Positions 9,740 to 18,378 of a stretch of 64,000 nucleotides of DNA are shown piece by piece. The DNA is from Haladaptatus halobius (GTDB lineage: Archaea; Halobacteriota; Halobacteria; Halobacteriales; Haladaptataceae): positions 1,054,001-1,118,000 of the forward strand of contig NZ_CP085335.1 of assembly GCF_020618475.1 (NCBI RefSeq). The letters are read 5' to 3'. Below the pieces are notes generated by a model that worked only from the letters and a program-made list of their open reading frames with translations, searched no databases and was not told where the DNA came from. Every line of letters begins with the position of its first letter. Position 1 is the stretch's first letter. The position numbers and the translations under genes were made by a program.

Positions 9740-10774
9740 ATGAGTGAATCAGGATCTGGTAACACGATGCGAGAGCGTGTCGGTAACCGACGAGATCGGA
9801 TACGTCTCTATATCTTGCTCAATCTTGACCGTAGAGTACTGACCGGTGCACTAACTGGCGGGATGTTCCTTGTGTTCCTCATAGCTGGTGCATACAGTGT
9901 TCCTCCGTTTCGGATGTATATGCGGAGTATGGGGCCAACTCGGTATCTCTTCCAAGCCTTTGTTGGGGCGCTTATTACTGGCCTCACACTCGTTGTCACC
10001 ATCAATCAACTTGTCCTTTCACAGGAACTCGGTCCGCTTGGAAGTCAACGGGAACGTATGAATGGAGCGATGGGATTTCGAGGAGATGTCGAAGATGTCC
10101 TTGGATCGGTGAGTCCACCCGAACCGGAGGCATTTCTCCAGGCACTCATCGACAATAGTCGTGAGAGGGCACAGACGCTCCAAGAGACCGTTTCCGAGAA
10201 TCCGAATGACGATCTCGTCAAGTATACGAACCAGATCACCAACGATATTATTGAGAACGCAGAGGTCGTAACCGATCAGCTAGAGAATAGGAACTTCGGT
10301 GAATATGCAGTTGTCAAAGCAGCCCTTGATTATAACTATTCGTACAAAATTTATCAGGTTCAGCGCCTTAGAGATAAATACGCCGACGATCTTTCTGACG
10401 AAGAATTGTATTTGCTTATTGACCTCCTCAAAATCTTCACGTTTTTTGGTTCCGCCCGGGAACACATCAAAACATTATATTTTCAATGGGAATTGGTTGA
10501 CCTTTCCCGAGGCATCATCTACTCGTCAATCCCTGCAATTGCAGTAACCGGAACAATTGCGCTGTACCTTGCTCCGGCATCGTTTTCCGGTATAACTTTC
10601 GGTATCGATAATCTCATCTGGATCGTCAGCGCTGGCACGGCAATCGGTACGTTCCCATTCTTCTTTCTCTCAACCTACATCCTTCGCCTCGCGACAATCG
10701 CAAAGCGTACACTCGCGATTGGTCCATTCATCCTCCGTGGCTCTGAGCGTTCTTCCGAGATTGAATGGGAGTGA
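9740..10774 (+). CDS. Four-helix membrane protein, paralog family member 1
   Basis: Unrecognised 344-residue membrane protein, one of four homologues in this window (others at 39614, 40927 and 50068). Hydrophobic helices lie near residues 35-57 and 75-99, then a ~150-residue charged helical region, then helices near 258-280 and 290-318. Motifs shared with the paralogs are INQLVLSQELG just after helix 2, an FRxDVED segment, YSYKIYQVQRLRD in the middle, REHIKTLYFQWELVDLSR before helix 3, and AKRTLAIGPF at the C-terminus. The architecture, two helical hairpins flanking a soluble helical block, resembles bestrophin-like proteins in outline only. Function is unknown; a channel or membrane-stress role would be a guess. 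Confidence 0.8.
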   Translation: MSESGSGNTMRERVGNRRDRIRLYILLNLDRRVLTGALTGGMFLVFLIAGAYSVPPFRMYMRSMGPTRYLFQAFVGALITGLTLVVTINQLVLSQELGPLGSQRERMNGAMGFRGDVEDVLGSVSPPEPEAFLQALIDNSRERAQTLQETVSENPNDDLVKYTNQITNDIIENAEVVTDQLENRNFGEYAVVKAALDYNYSYKIYQVQRLRDKYADDLSDEELYLLIDLLKIFTFFGSAREHIKTLYFQWELVDLSRGIIYSSIPAIAVTGTIALYLAPASFSGITFGIDNLIWIVSAGTAIGTFPFFFLSTYILRLATIAKRTLAIGPFILRGSERSSEIEWE

Positions 10775-10805
10775 TCTCCTCAACCCTCTTCAACAAATGA
10801 ATTCG

Positions 10806-10994
10806 CTACGAATCGGTAGGACGGTAGAACACGAAGAGTAACGATGAACTGTCAATTCTGACTGAATCAACTAGTTTCCACCCCTCTCCGGCGTATTCAT
10901 TGAGTATCTCGTTGATTTTGTGTCGCTCATCTCGAAGCTCTGTTGGAGCAATAGAAACCGGTTCAACCTGGTACTCGTGCTGCTGGTTCGCCAT
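10806..10994 (-). CDS. DUF4177-like small protein
   Basis: Cytoplasmic 62-residue protein. The sequence HEYQVEPVSIAPTELRDE, then INEILNEYAGEGWKLVDSV and a terminal LLFVFYRP strand, matches the DUF4177 layout: an N-terminal strand, a helix, the highly typical NxYxxEGWxLV turn, and a C-terminal strand ending in FxR. These small single-domain proteins have no established function. The gene is convergent with the preceding membrane protein gene, 31 bases apart, and is probably expressed from its own promoter upstream of 10994. Confidence 0.72.
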   Translation of the reverse strand: MANQQHEYQVEPVSIAPTELRDERHKINEILNEYAGEGWKLVDSVRIDSSSLLFVFYRPTDS

Positions 10995-11683
10995 ATCTCA
11001 TGTAGTGACTGAAAAGGCAAAAGTATTCGATAACCGATGCCCTCTATCGTCGAGATTATTCTAGTAGAAATAGCTGTAATTCGGAACTAGAAGAAATATT
11101 TCAAATGAACTGTATTCTCTTGCTCTTCCCTCTACAATCGCCCAGCGGACTGCCGCCGATTTTGGTTCATTTCTGCTACGACGCTAGTCCTCTTCTCAGA
11201 GTTCGCTGACGTTAATAAGATGATAAAGACAAATGTACTCCTATCCGATGAAAAATCGCTGTGAATTCACTGGAGTAATTTCAACCATTATAATAAAGAA
11301 ATAAACGGTAGCGATGCTGAGAAAGATCTCATGAAAATCGGAGATAGCTAAGTAGCCTTTGCCCATAGATCGATAAGAGAGGTATCGGGGGTCATCCACT
11401 TCTGCTTAGGGATTTATGGGGAAAAGGAGTTGGAGTAAGCGATCTCGATTCCAAATAAATACTTCAAACGCTGAGTACCCGTGCTCGACAGGCGGAACTC
11501 CAAGAGGTTCATGCATTTTTCGCCAGCTCCGGCAATTTGTTGTTAATAACGATCTTAACCAACAAAATCCGGTAGCCACCCGTTCAGTGTTGGTTAAGAT
11601 CATACGTTCGTCTGTCGAGCTTTAGACTAGGAGTCACTCCCTCTCCTATTGAGAGATACAGGTATTCTCTCCACAATACTCCG
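10995..11683. other. Intergenic region with degenerate repeats
   Basis: No convincing gene is present. The stretch is AT-rich with several stop codons in every frame. It contains a degenerate copy of the hairpin plus ACTTCCGCTTA-type element (about 11382-11405, reading ACTTCTGCTTA). It also contains a segment (about 11466-11520) closely similar to 52806-52865, sharing a GCTCGACAGG core and a GGTTCATG...TTTTTCGCC stretch. These look like remnants of dispersed repeats or mobile DNA. Confidence 0.45.
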
Positions 11684-12354
11684 TTAGCGATTACGATCTC
11701 TATCCTCATCGCCAGGGATATCCGGGATGACCTTCTTGAGAATTCCCTTCGTCCCCCGGCGGAGCCATTCGGAAAGCGCTTGGTGTGAGACGCCAAGTTT
11801 CTCGGCCAACTCAGATTGGTCGGTTTCTCGTGGGACGTCGTAGTAGCCGTGTTCGGTGGCTAGGGCAAGCGCTTCTTGTTGGTCGTCGGTGAGATCGAAC
11901 CGAACGCGCTGGGCGCTATCGACATCATAGATCCGGGAAACATCGAGAGTGAATCCGTGCTCGTGCGCATACTGACTGCCGAAATCTTGTTCTGCTCGGG
12001 AAAGAGTACACGAAGATCCCATTGATGATCGTACGCGGTTGCCTGCTGCACGGTCGCGCCCTGTTCAAGCAGCATATACGCGATGATCTGGGTCTTGGTG
12101 ATCCATTCCATTCGGTAGAGCCGCTCGTCCTCAAGCTCGGTGAGAAGCTCGACATTTCCGACACTAGGATCGTCTTCGAGTGCCGCGGTCAGCGTCTCAA
12201 AATCACCGTTGGATGCCCAGACGAACGGCATTACGTAATCCGTATCGTGTGCGACCACTCGGTCGATTGTGAACACCATCTCGGGTAGGCGCTCCAACGT
12301 CTCGGATAAGGCGAACTCCTCCGCCGGGATACTAAATTCCGCGATCGTACTCAT
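11684..12354 (-). pseudogene. HTH_10 (bacterio-opsin activator-like) regulator, frameshifted
   Basis: Two overlapping minus-strand frames together make one regulator of the HTH_10/BAT family. The 5' part (from 12354, MSTIAEFSIPAEEF...) gives the N-terminal sensory region up to RVLFPEQ; the 3' part in another frame resumes at RAEQDFGSQYAHEHG and ends with the HTH_10 domain (EHGYYDVPRETDQSELAEKLG, SHQALSEWLRRG). Alignment with the intact homologue at 38168 places the break at about 12000-12010. Loss of one copy of a tandem CGAG (GAG CGA GCA becoming GAGCA) would explain both the frame change and the missing residue. It is probably inactive, unless the slip is reversible or a sequencing error. 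Confidence 0.8.
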
Positions 12355-12570
12355 GTCTCTACGTGGTTTTCAGGGGCTTATGGGAGTTACGGGGCAGCAG
12401 AGCTCCAGCAAGTGCCGCGATCACATATCCCATGAGAATAGATAGAGACACACTACGAACTCCACATAGATTTGGAGGCGGCTATCAGAGGTTTCTACTT
12501 ATGCTTAAGCAATTGCTGTTGAATCCATTCTGACCACGGAGCATGGTTGAGGAAGCAGGTTGACGTCGTG

Positions 12571-12819
12571 CTACAGGTACTCATCGGGGAGTTCGCCACC
12601 GTGGTTATTCGGGAGATCCAACACTGGGGTGATGGCGTCGAATCGGGGGCCCTTCTTCACGAGATTCTCGTCGTGATCCCAGGTGAGAAAGCCGTGTTCC
12701 ACCAATGTAGAGAGGTCGGTATGACGGAGTTTAAGACGAAGTCGGGCCACATCTTCGTCGACAGAGGGTGGGTCGTTCTCAAGCATACAGAACCACTGGT
12801 CACCCAACCATATAAACAA
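12571..12819 (-). pseudogene. DUF7344-type small regulator, N-terminally eroded
   Basis: A 82-codon frame whose C-terminal half (LRHTDLSTLVEHGFLTWDHDENLVKKGPRFDAITPVL) matches the second half of DUF7344 proteins: a helix with a His-x-x-Leu-Pro-like pattern, then a GxxxxD beta-wing and a GPxFDxxxPxL end. The neighbouring gene at 13138 shows the same arrangement. The usual N-terminal FxLLSxxRRRxLL helix is absent; upstream bases fit it only in other frames. It is therefore most likely a truncated or frameshifted relic, though expression from the ATG at 12819 cannot be excluded. Confidence 0.5.
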
Positions 12820-12901
12820 GTGACAATTTCACGAAGATGTAACGTGTGAGGAACCGGATAAAAGAGCGGCGAAAAGAGGAGACGCTCGAGAGAGTTTCTC
12901 A

Positions 12902-13054
12902 TTAATACGAGATTTGTGATTGAATTTCATCAGTTGTCGCAGTCACGGCAAACTCATTACGGAGGATTCTGCCAGCCGTTCTCCCTCGTGTGGAACGATA
13001 GTAGTCGTCTGGAGTTCCGCTTAGGTCGAGACGGTCGACACGTCTCTTCAGCAT
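12902..13054 (-). CDS. Small ORF, 50 residues, possible gene
   Basis: Minus-strand ATG frame of 50 residues that reads plausibly as protein: an N-terminal MLKRRVDRLDLSGTPDDYY, an Arg-rich RSTRGRTAGRILRNEFAV and an acidic/polar tail. It was not recognised. It could be a genuine small gene or the end of a decayed larger one. It overlaps nothing and lies between two DUF7344 loci. One TTCCGCTTA match in the window falls inside this frame (encoding Leu-Ser-Gly) and is therefore not counted as a regulatory copy. Confidence 0.3.
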   Translation of the reverse strand: MLKRRVDRLDLSGTPDDYYRSTRGRTAGRILRNEFAVTATTDEIQSQISY

Positions 13055-13137
13055 GTGGTTTGCAGGACGTGTCACTTATTTCCACACACCACTAGTTTCC
13101 GTGAAAATGAGGTGTATTTATGGCTATGTGAATATTA

Positions 13138-13461
13138 TTGATTATGATCATGCTCAGCAAACAGTTATTTATTCTGTCAAATTATCACAGACGACAATTA
13201 CTCATCGCCTTAGCACAACGTAACCCTCAATCCGACCCGACAAGCGCTTTTGATGCGTCGGAGACGAACAGCGACACCCAGGATCAGGCGATCGCGATGC
13301 GACATATCCATCTCCCCCTGTTAGCAGACCACGGGATCATCGACTGGGATCAAGACGCACAGATCGTGGCACAAGGCCCCCAATTCGACGAGCTCGAGCC
13401 ACTTCTCACAGCAGTGGGTGAGCAGGAAGAAGCACTAACTGATGGGGGCATCCCGGACTAA
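13138..13461 (+). CDS. DUF7344 domain protein
   Basis: Small winged-helix-like haloarchaeal regulator of 107 residues. The N-terminal LFILSNYHRRQLLIALAQR is the signature first helix of DUF7344; the middle has RHIHLPLLADHGIIDWDQDAQIV, recognition helix plus wing, and it ends GPQFDELEPLL. Proteins of this family are thought to act as DNA-binding or adaptor modules; targets are unknown. The first ATG at 13138 is followed by a second at 13147 (MLSKQLF), which may be the real start. It stands alone between the eroded copy at 12571 and the TrmB-like gene. Confidence 0.72.
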   Translation: MIMIMLSKQLFILSNYHRRQLLIALAQRNPQSDPTSAFDASETNSDTQDQAIAMRHIHLPLLADHGIIDWDQDAQIVAQGPQFDELEPLLTAVGEQEEALTDGGIPD

Positions 13462-13987
13462 TCGATCGTGATCGAAAACTACCACGAGAGTGGTAGTTAC
13501 AGCACAGAGCGGCGATTGGTTGGGACCCTTTCGAGCTCCGTGCCATATACTAGTTCAAGCTCCCTCACTATAGTCCTACTGTGATTATCTGAGTGAATGA
13601 GTGAACTGCTGATGAACTGACTCAGTGACACAGGTCGTCGAGGACACTGTCTCAGCGATGCCAATCGCGGTAGTCTCATCACGTACTCTTGTTGCACCAT
13701 TAGCGTGCCTGGTACCATCTCTTGGTGCTGAATCCGTGATTTTGAGCGCATATTCTGCGCTTTTCTGATTTGCGGACTGCGGTTTCCCGTATTCACAGCG
13801 AGATAGGTGGGGAATCAGCAAGTTGTTGGAATTTGCATGCGTGTGATTCATGGTGGCTGAGCCATTGCAAAGGGATACGAACAGGCGTCCTGGCAGCTGC
13901 TCTCGATCAACTGGACAGGAATTGACTTGTGAGCAGCGACACAATACCATAGATAGCACCGGCCCCCCGGTCGCGTGGTTGGGATCC
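13462..13987. other. Upstream region of the TrmB-like gene
   Basis: No gene is supported. Minus-strand frames of 99 and 134 codons cross the region, but neither has a recognisable motif, a good start or a consistent codon pattern, so they are treated as chance. A short inverted repeat, CTACCACTCTCGTGGTAG-like, lies near 13479-13497 just after the DUF7344 gene and may act as its terminator or as an operator. Confidence 0.35.
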
Positions 13988-14821
13988 ATGAACGACGTAT
14001 CTCATCACCAGCAAGCAGTCGAATTGCTTCAACAACTCGGATTAAAAGAGTACGAGGCGAAGTGCTTAGTCGCGTTATCACGCCTCCCGAAAGGCACCGC
14101 CAAAGACATCAGCGAGACCTCTGACGTTCCGCGCACGCGCGTCTACGATGCGATCAGAGTGCTCGAAACCAAAGGCCTCGTCGAAATCCAACACTCGAAC
14201 CCCCAGCAGTTCCGGGCCGTCCCGATCGAAGAGGCCGCCGAAACTCTACGCCAAGAGTACGAGTCGCGGACGGACACGCTGGTTGAGACGATAGCAGATC
14301 TCAAACAAGTACAGACAACGAGTGATGAGGAAATCTCGCACGAAGTCTGGGCACTCTCGGGTGTCACATCGGTTGCGAATCGCACCCAACAACTCATTGA
14401 TGCCGCTGACAAGGAAATCGTTCTTATCATCGGGCATGAAGACGTCATCACTGATGAGCTGGTTGCCCATTTGCAGGCCGCTCTGGATAGTGGACTCAAT
14501 GTTCTCGTTGGCACAGCGACAAAGCAACTCCACACAAAGATCGTAGAGACACTGCCCGAAGCAGAGGTGTTCGTCTCCGAGTTGGAGTGGCTACATAGTT
14601 CGCCACTCGATCTCGATGACGAGACCACAATCAGTCGATTGCTGCTCGTTGATCAGAATACGATTCTGGTGAGCTCGATACATGAAACAGAGACTGGCGG
14701 GATTGACACGGAGAAAGCCGTGTTCGGCAGGGGTTTCGACAATGGCATTGTCGTAATTGCTCGGCGACTGATGGCGACCGGATTGCAACCGGCCGTTGAC
14801 CCAAAAGTGTCCGACGAATAA
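13988..14821 (+). CDS. TrmB-family transcriptional regulator
   Basis: Predicted DNA-binding regulator of 277 residues. The start is set at ATG 13988 (MNDVSHHQQAVELLQQLG), where the winged helix begins; the longer frame adds 46 unrelated residues. The N-terminal domain reads LGLKEYEAKCLVALSRLPKGTAKDI, then VPRTRVYDAIRVLETKGLVE and a short basic wing, exactly the TrmB/Sugar-specific HTH layout. A coiled linker (about 90-120) leads to a phospholipase-D-like effector-binding region with ALSGVTSVANRTQQLI and IIGHEDVITDELVAHL. Its neighbours are a TBP gene and a tbsP gene, giving a small cluster of transcription factors. The ligand is unknown, since there is no sugar transporter nearby. Confidence 0.86.
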   Translation: MNDVSHHQQAVELLQQLGLKEYEAKCLVALSRLPKGTAKDISETSDVPRTRVYDAIRVLETKGLVEIQHSNPQQFRAVPIEEAAETLRQEYESRTDTLVETIADLKQVQTTSDEEISHEVWALSGVTSVANRTQQLIDAADKEIVLIIGHEDVITDELVAHLQAALDSGLNVLVGTATKQLHTKIVETLPEAEVFVSELEWLHSSPLDLDDETTISRLLLVDQNTILVSSIHETETGGIDTEKAVFGRGFDNGIVVIARRLMATGLQPAVDPKVSDE

Positions 14822-15062
14822 CGCGTATGAAAGCCGCGGTTACTTACGTTGACAACGCTACTCGGGGTGATTGTCGAGCAGTTTAAGTCCGATCGTGTGA
14901 TTGCTGGTGACAGTCACTTCGTAGCCACAATTTTACTGCCATAAAAACAGGTGGTTCGAGAGACCATTCATCCTTTTACCTCACTGTGGTGCTCTACTGA
15001 GCTACGCAGCGAAACAAAGAAACAGGGTGGTTTTTGCCCTCGACATCGGAACACTAGTAATA

Positions 15063-15626
15063 ATGACTGAAGATGGTTTGGTATCACTACAGATTGAAAA
15101 CGTAGTGGCGTCGTCGGCGCTCAATCAAGAACTCGATCTAGAGCAGCTAGCAGATGATTTATCGAATGCCACATACAACCCAGATAACTCTCCGGCAGTG
15201 ATCTATCGAGCGCCAGAGTCAACATCAACGATTTTGCTCTTCCGCTCGGGAAAACTGGTGAGCACAGGTGCAGATAGTCTGGCAGCCGCTAATCACGATT
15301 TTGCCCATCTCTTTACTCTCCTTACCGATCTCGGGATTCAGGTTCCTGACGATCCTTTCATTACAACCCAAAATATTGTCTCGGTGGCTGACCTTGGATA
15401 CTCGCTTAATCTCAACGCGCTTGCGATTGGTCTCGGGCTTGAACAGGTTGAGTATGAACCCGAACAGTTCCCCGGCCTCATCTACCGGCTTGACGATCCC
15501 TCGGTTGTGATTCTCCTCTTCGGCAGTGGGAAGCTCGTCATCACTGGGGCTGCAACGAGACAGGAAGCAGAGGCGGGCGTTGATCAGGTTCGGACACGAC
15601 TGGCCGACCTCGGCATGTCCAACTAA
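15063..15626 (+). CDS. tbp: Divergent TATA-box-binding protein
   Basis: General transcription factor that binds the TATA element and recruits TFB. The 187-residue protein shows the two-fold pseudo-symmetric saddle: first repeat IENVVASSALNQELDLEQL ... FRSGKLVSTGA, second repeat NIVSVADLGYSLNLNALAIG ... LFGSGKLVITGA. The second repeat is nearly canonical (YEPEQFPGLIYRLDDPSVV), while the first is diverged (YNPDNSPAVIYRAPESTST), so its DNA-binding half may recognise altered promoters. The start is ATG 15063 because the sequence then begins with the usual short N-terminus before the first strand. Haloarchaea often carry several TBPs; such accessory copies are typical of plasmids and islands. Confidence 0.93.
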   Translation: MTEDGLVSLQIENVVASSALNQELDLEQLADDLSNATYNPDNSPAVIYRAPESTSTILLFRSGKLVSTGADSLAAANHDFAHLFTLLTDLGIQVPDDPFITTQNIVSVADLGYSLNLNALAIGLGLEQVEYEPEQFPGLIYRLDDPSVVILLFGSGKLVITGAATRQEAEAGVDQVRTRLADLGMSN

Positions 15627-15701
15627 TTCTGCGATAGCGCTTGCCGCAACGGGTATAGATTGTCTTCCAGTTCGAATATTCTGTCCCTCATGAGTAGTTT
15701 C

Positions 15702-15790
15702 TTAATGAGAATCTCCAAGATCAGTAATGCACTGGCCAGCGTTGCGCCACCACCGTATCGTTTTGCTTTATTGACCGTGCTGCTCTTGGA
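15702..15790 (-). pseudogene. DUF7344 C-terminal remnant
   Basis: A short minus-strand stretch matches the 3' end of the intact DUF7344 gene at 36079: in the homologous frame it reads SKTIRWWRNAGQ, against SRMVRWWRNAGR there, and the bases GCGTTGCGCCACCACCG are shared. The frame is interrupted by a stop codon just before Ser-Lys and lacks the N-terminal half. It is a decayed fragment left between the TBP and HAD genes. Confidence 0.5.
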
Positions 15791-15854
15791 GTGTAACAGG
15801 ACTATCGGGGCTGAAGCCGGAACTGGCTTCTGATGAAAACTGGAGGTACAAAGT

Positions 15855-16505
15855 ATGATCCGAGTGCAGGCAATCCTGTTTGATATGGATGGGGTGCTGG
15901 TTGATTCCGAACCATATTGGCAGCGATTCTGGCGTGAAGAAGTGTTCGCTGACGTTGAGAACGGTGACCCATGTTTAGAAGACGTGACCGGCCGCAATTT
16001 CCGTGAGAGTCTCGTGGAGCTTGCGCAAACATATGGCCTTCCAGGTGGCCCCGAGCGCTATGCACGTCAGTTTGAAACCGCTGCTGACACCGTGTATGGA
16101 GAACATGTGTCGATTACGTCCGGAATCCCAGAGCTTTTTGAAACGCTTCGGGAGCGAGGGTTCGATGTCGGGATTGTTTCTTCAGCCCCAGTCGACTGGA
16201 TCGAAACGGTCGTTGAACGGTTTGACCTTACGCCAGTCGATGTTGTGGTCAGCGCCGAACACCTTGATGATCCGGGGAAGCCTGAACCGTTCATCTATGA
16301 GTATGCCGCCGCCGAACTTGACGTCGACTCCACCGCCTGTATTGTTGTTGAGGACTCTGTCAACGGTGTTCGGGCGGCAGCACAAGCTGGGAGTACGGTG
16401 ATTCGATTCTGTCAAGGAAGCGAGGTCAAACCCACTAATGAGACTGATTTCATCGCTAACTCCCCGCAGGATCTTCGACGAACGCTTCTCGAAGTACTTT
16501 CTTGA
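15855..16505 (+). CDS. HAD-superfamily sugar-phosphate phosphatase-like
   Basis: Cytoplasmic HAD hydrolase of 216 residues, subfamily IA (beta-phosphoglucomutase/YniC-like). Motif I is LFDMDGVLVDSEP with the nucleophile Asp and acid/base Asp; motif II is in VSSAPVDW; the motif III Lys falls in DDPGKPEPFIYEYAA; motif IV is VVEDSVNGVRAA. A helical cap domain occupies about residues 20-85. Closest in pattern are hexose or hexitol phosphate phosphatases and phosphoglucomutases; the presence of Glu after the second Asp pair does not settle which. The start at 15855 is supported by an immediately following strand (IRVQAILFDMDG). It is isolated among regulators. Confidence 0.85.
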   Translation: MIRVQAILFDMDGVLVDSEPYWQRFWREEVFADVENGDPCLEDVTGRNFRESLVELAQTYGLPGGPERYARQFETAADTVYGEHVSITSGIPELFETLRERGFDVGIVSSAPVDWIETVVERFDLTPVDVVVSAEHLDDPGKPEPFIYEYAAAELDVDSTACIVVEDSVNGVRAAAQAGSTVIRFCQGSEVKPTNETDFIANSPQDLRRTLLEVLS

Positions 16506-16818
16506 CGGGTATTTCTTGTCCGTTGAGTCTCGGAGATATGAATCTACGCCACACAACTCGCCTTATTGATATCATATTAGTTGAATAGAATATGCTGAGC
16601 GGTTCTATGTTCTGATTCATACCTTAGGCGGTCAATTATCCATGGGATGTTTAGACTGAGTCCCGTGACCACATTTTGATCTTGTTAAAAACCCTTTCTC
16701 ATCTTTAAGACAACAACGACAAGAATGGATTCGTTACCAGTCATATTGGCAATTAAGTGATAATTTCCCTTTAGTAAGGAACTCGGAACAAAGTAAAACG
16801 AGCCACTCTAGATAAACT
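16506..16818. other. Intergenic region before tbsP
   Basis: About 310 AT-rich bases with no gene. A T/A-rich promoter-like stretch (TTTAAGACAAC and AAGTGATAATTTCCC region, about 16695-16770) lies upstream of tbsP, but no TATA box stands out clearly. Confidence 0.3.
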
Positions 16819-17640
16819 ATGGCTATGTCAGCAACCATGCTCGATGATGATACTGTCGAGCTCCTCCAGAGGATCTTCGAGGAAACGACAGCACCACTCG
16901 TCGTTGTCAATCCAGCACCAGACGTGTTAGAATCAATAATCATCGCTGCAACTGAGCATGAACCTGAGCTCCCTGAGATCCGGGTCTTAGCCGCTGAGGA
17001 CACGCTCAAAACCATGGCTGAAGATTTCATCATCGCAAGCCAGGCAGCCGACCTCATTGCCGATGAGACACTATCTCTTCGCACAACCGAGATTGCGCGG
17101 ACTTCGATGCTCGTCACGCCAGAGCAGGTCATCGTCCTCCTCGCTATTGACAGGCAGACTCGTGGGATGGAATCAGACGACCCAGAGTTAGTGGAAACAG
17201 TTCATGAGACGTTTCTGAGCGAGTGGGAGAGTGCAGAGGATTTCACCCTTCGGACACCCCCATATTCACGAGTACTCAACAATCTTGAAGACGAAATTGG
17301 CGCCGAGACGAAAGAGGATTTTGCCGCTGTGATCGACTCGGTCGAGACAGTTCGTGGAACTGGTGGCGAGTTGGATGAAGTGGAGATCAGTCTCTTAGTG
17401 GCGGCGAAAAACGAGGTGCTCTTCTATGATATCGGTAAGTGGGGCGAGGATAGCGGTGTTGCAAGCAAGGCAACCTTTTCACGTATGAAAACCAAGCTTG
17501 AGGATCAAGGGCTCATTGGCACGGAAAAAGTGCCAATCGATGTTGGTCGCCCGCGACTCCGCCTCCGTTTGGCGACCGAGGACTTACAGAATACAATTAT
17601 TGAAGAGCTAGCGAGTCGTGCACAAGAACAACTCGCCTGA
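16819..17640 (+). CDS. tbsP: Transcriptional regulator TbsP (DUF5821)
   Basis: Haloarchaeal DNA-binding regulator of 273 residues. The N-terminal ~150 residues form an alpha/beta domain: TAPLVVVNPAPDVLESIIIAA, then ELPEIRVLAAEDTLKTM and DLIADETLSLRTTE. The C-terminal winged helix contains the highly conserved DIGKWGEDSGVASKATFSR, a KTKLEDQGLI recognition region and EKVPIDVGRPRLRL. All of these match the TbsP/DUF5821 pattern at full length. TbsP has been described as co-regulating central-metabolism genes alongside TrmB in haloarchaea, so its place 2 kb from a TrmB-like gene is notable. The start could also be the second ATG at 16825. Confidence 0.9.
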   Translation: MAMSATMLDDDTVELLQRIFEETTAPLVVVNPAPDVLESIIIAATEHEPELPEIRVLAAEDTLKTMAEDFIIASQAADLIADETLSLRTTEIARTSMLVTPEQVIVLLAIDRQTRGMESDDPELVETVHETFLSEWESAEDFTLRTPPYSRVLNNLEDEIGAETKEDFAAVIDSVETVRGTGGELDEVEISLLVAAKNEVLFYDIGKWGEDSGVASKATFSRMKTKLEDQGLIGTEKVPIDVGRPRLRLRLATEDLQNTIIEELASRAQEQLA

Positions 17641-17943
17641 GTGCCCACGACTGTAATCGTGCGTCTGTAGCTGAGGTTCCGTCGTTAAATTGTGATTGGA
17701 GGCAAAGCATTGCTTGGCGTTGATGTCTGCAAACGTCTCGATCCCGAGGATCGTAGGCAAAATCTTGAGTAGTCGTTTCCCATTCACAGTGGGTGTGATT
17801 CGCGAAGCGTGTATCACTTCTTCATTCCTGTCTTACGAACATCTTCTCCAACTTTCGAATAACTTATAGAGTGAGCACGTACACCATTTATAGTGGGTAT
17901 GGAAAACAGTTAAGTATCTCTTCTGCATGTGTTAGAACACATC
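17641..17943. other. Intergenic region with coding-like minus-strand fragment
   Basis: No intact gene. On the minus strand, 17700-17817 reads RITPTVNGKRLLKILPTILG, then IETFADINAKQCFASNHNL, which looks like former coding sequence rather than random DNA, but it has no recognisable family. It may be a fragment of a transposase or other lost gene. Confidence 0.25.
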
Positions 17944-18171
17944 ATGACTAGATACTACGACCTCATCCTCGGACTCATCCCCCTCGCACTCATTGGCATC
18001 ACCGGTGCACTCAGTATTGTCGGATACACACTTACAGTGGCTGTCTCACTCGGTGCTGTCGTCTCCGTTCTCTTGATCGGCCACGCGTTGTTCGTCAATG
18101 GCCCGGTCACCGACACCCCATCGGCTGCGTCGACTCCCACATCGTCCCCACCAATTAACACGACTGACTAA
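17944..18171 (+). CDS. Small two-helix membrane protein
   Basis: Predicted 75-residue membrane protein. The start is set at ATG 17944 (MTRYYDLILGLIPLALIG), which puts the first helix at the N-terminus; ATG 17929 would add five residues. Two hydrophobic helices (about 6-28 and 33-55) are followed by a Ser/Thr/Pro-rich tail (DTPSAASTPTSSP). This arrangement is common among haloarchaeal small membrane proteins of unknown function. Confidence 0.6.
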   Translation: MTRYYDLILGLIPLALIGITGALSIVGYTLTVAVSLGAVVSVLLIGHALFVNGPVTDTPSAASTPTSSPPINTTD

Positions 18172-18180
18172 TCCACGTTT

Positions 18181-18378
18181 TCACCAAATGTAGGTAGCGC
18201 CTTCTCCCATTTTGATTTCAAACCCAAGTAGATAACAGGTGGTGAATCGATTTGCTGCGGTATCGATAAGCTTGAGTTCCCATTGATCTCTCTTCTTTTG
18301 GGTGGGAGCACAATGATTGGGAGAAAAAATCTGCTCTGCTTCGAGTGTCAGCTCAAGAGTATCATTGTGGACTCCCAT
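18181..18378 (-). pseudogene. Truncated paralog of the 36579 gene
   Basis: Minus-strand frame beginning MGVHNDTLELTLEAEQIF and containing KKRDQWELKLIDTAANRF, which matches the N-terminal half of the gene at 36579. Similarity ends abruptly after CYLLG; the last 13 residues (FEIKMGEG...) are unrelated, so the 3' half has been lost. Family and function are unknown. Confidence 0.55.

Noticed and set aside
13008..13026. Further copy of the TTCCGCTTA box
   Set aside because: It falls inside a plausible minus-strand coding frame and has no hairpin at the right distance.
13585..13989. 134-codon minus-strand frame upstream of the TrmB-like gene
   Set aside because: No motif, odd composition and no start context; it overlaps the real regulator's start region.
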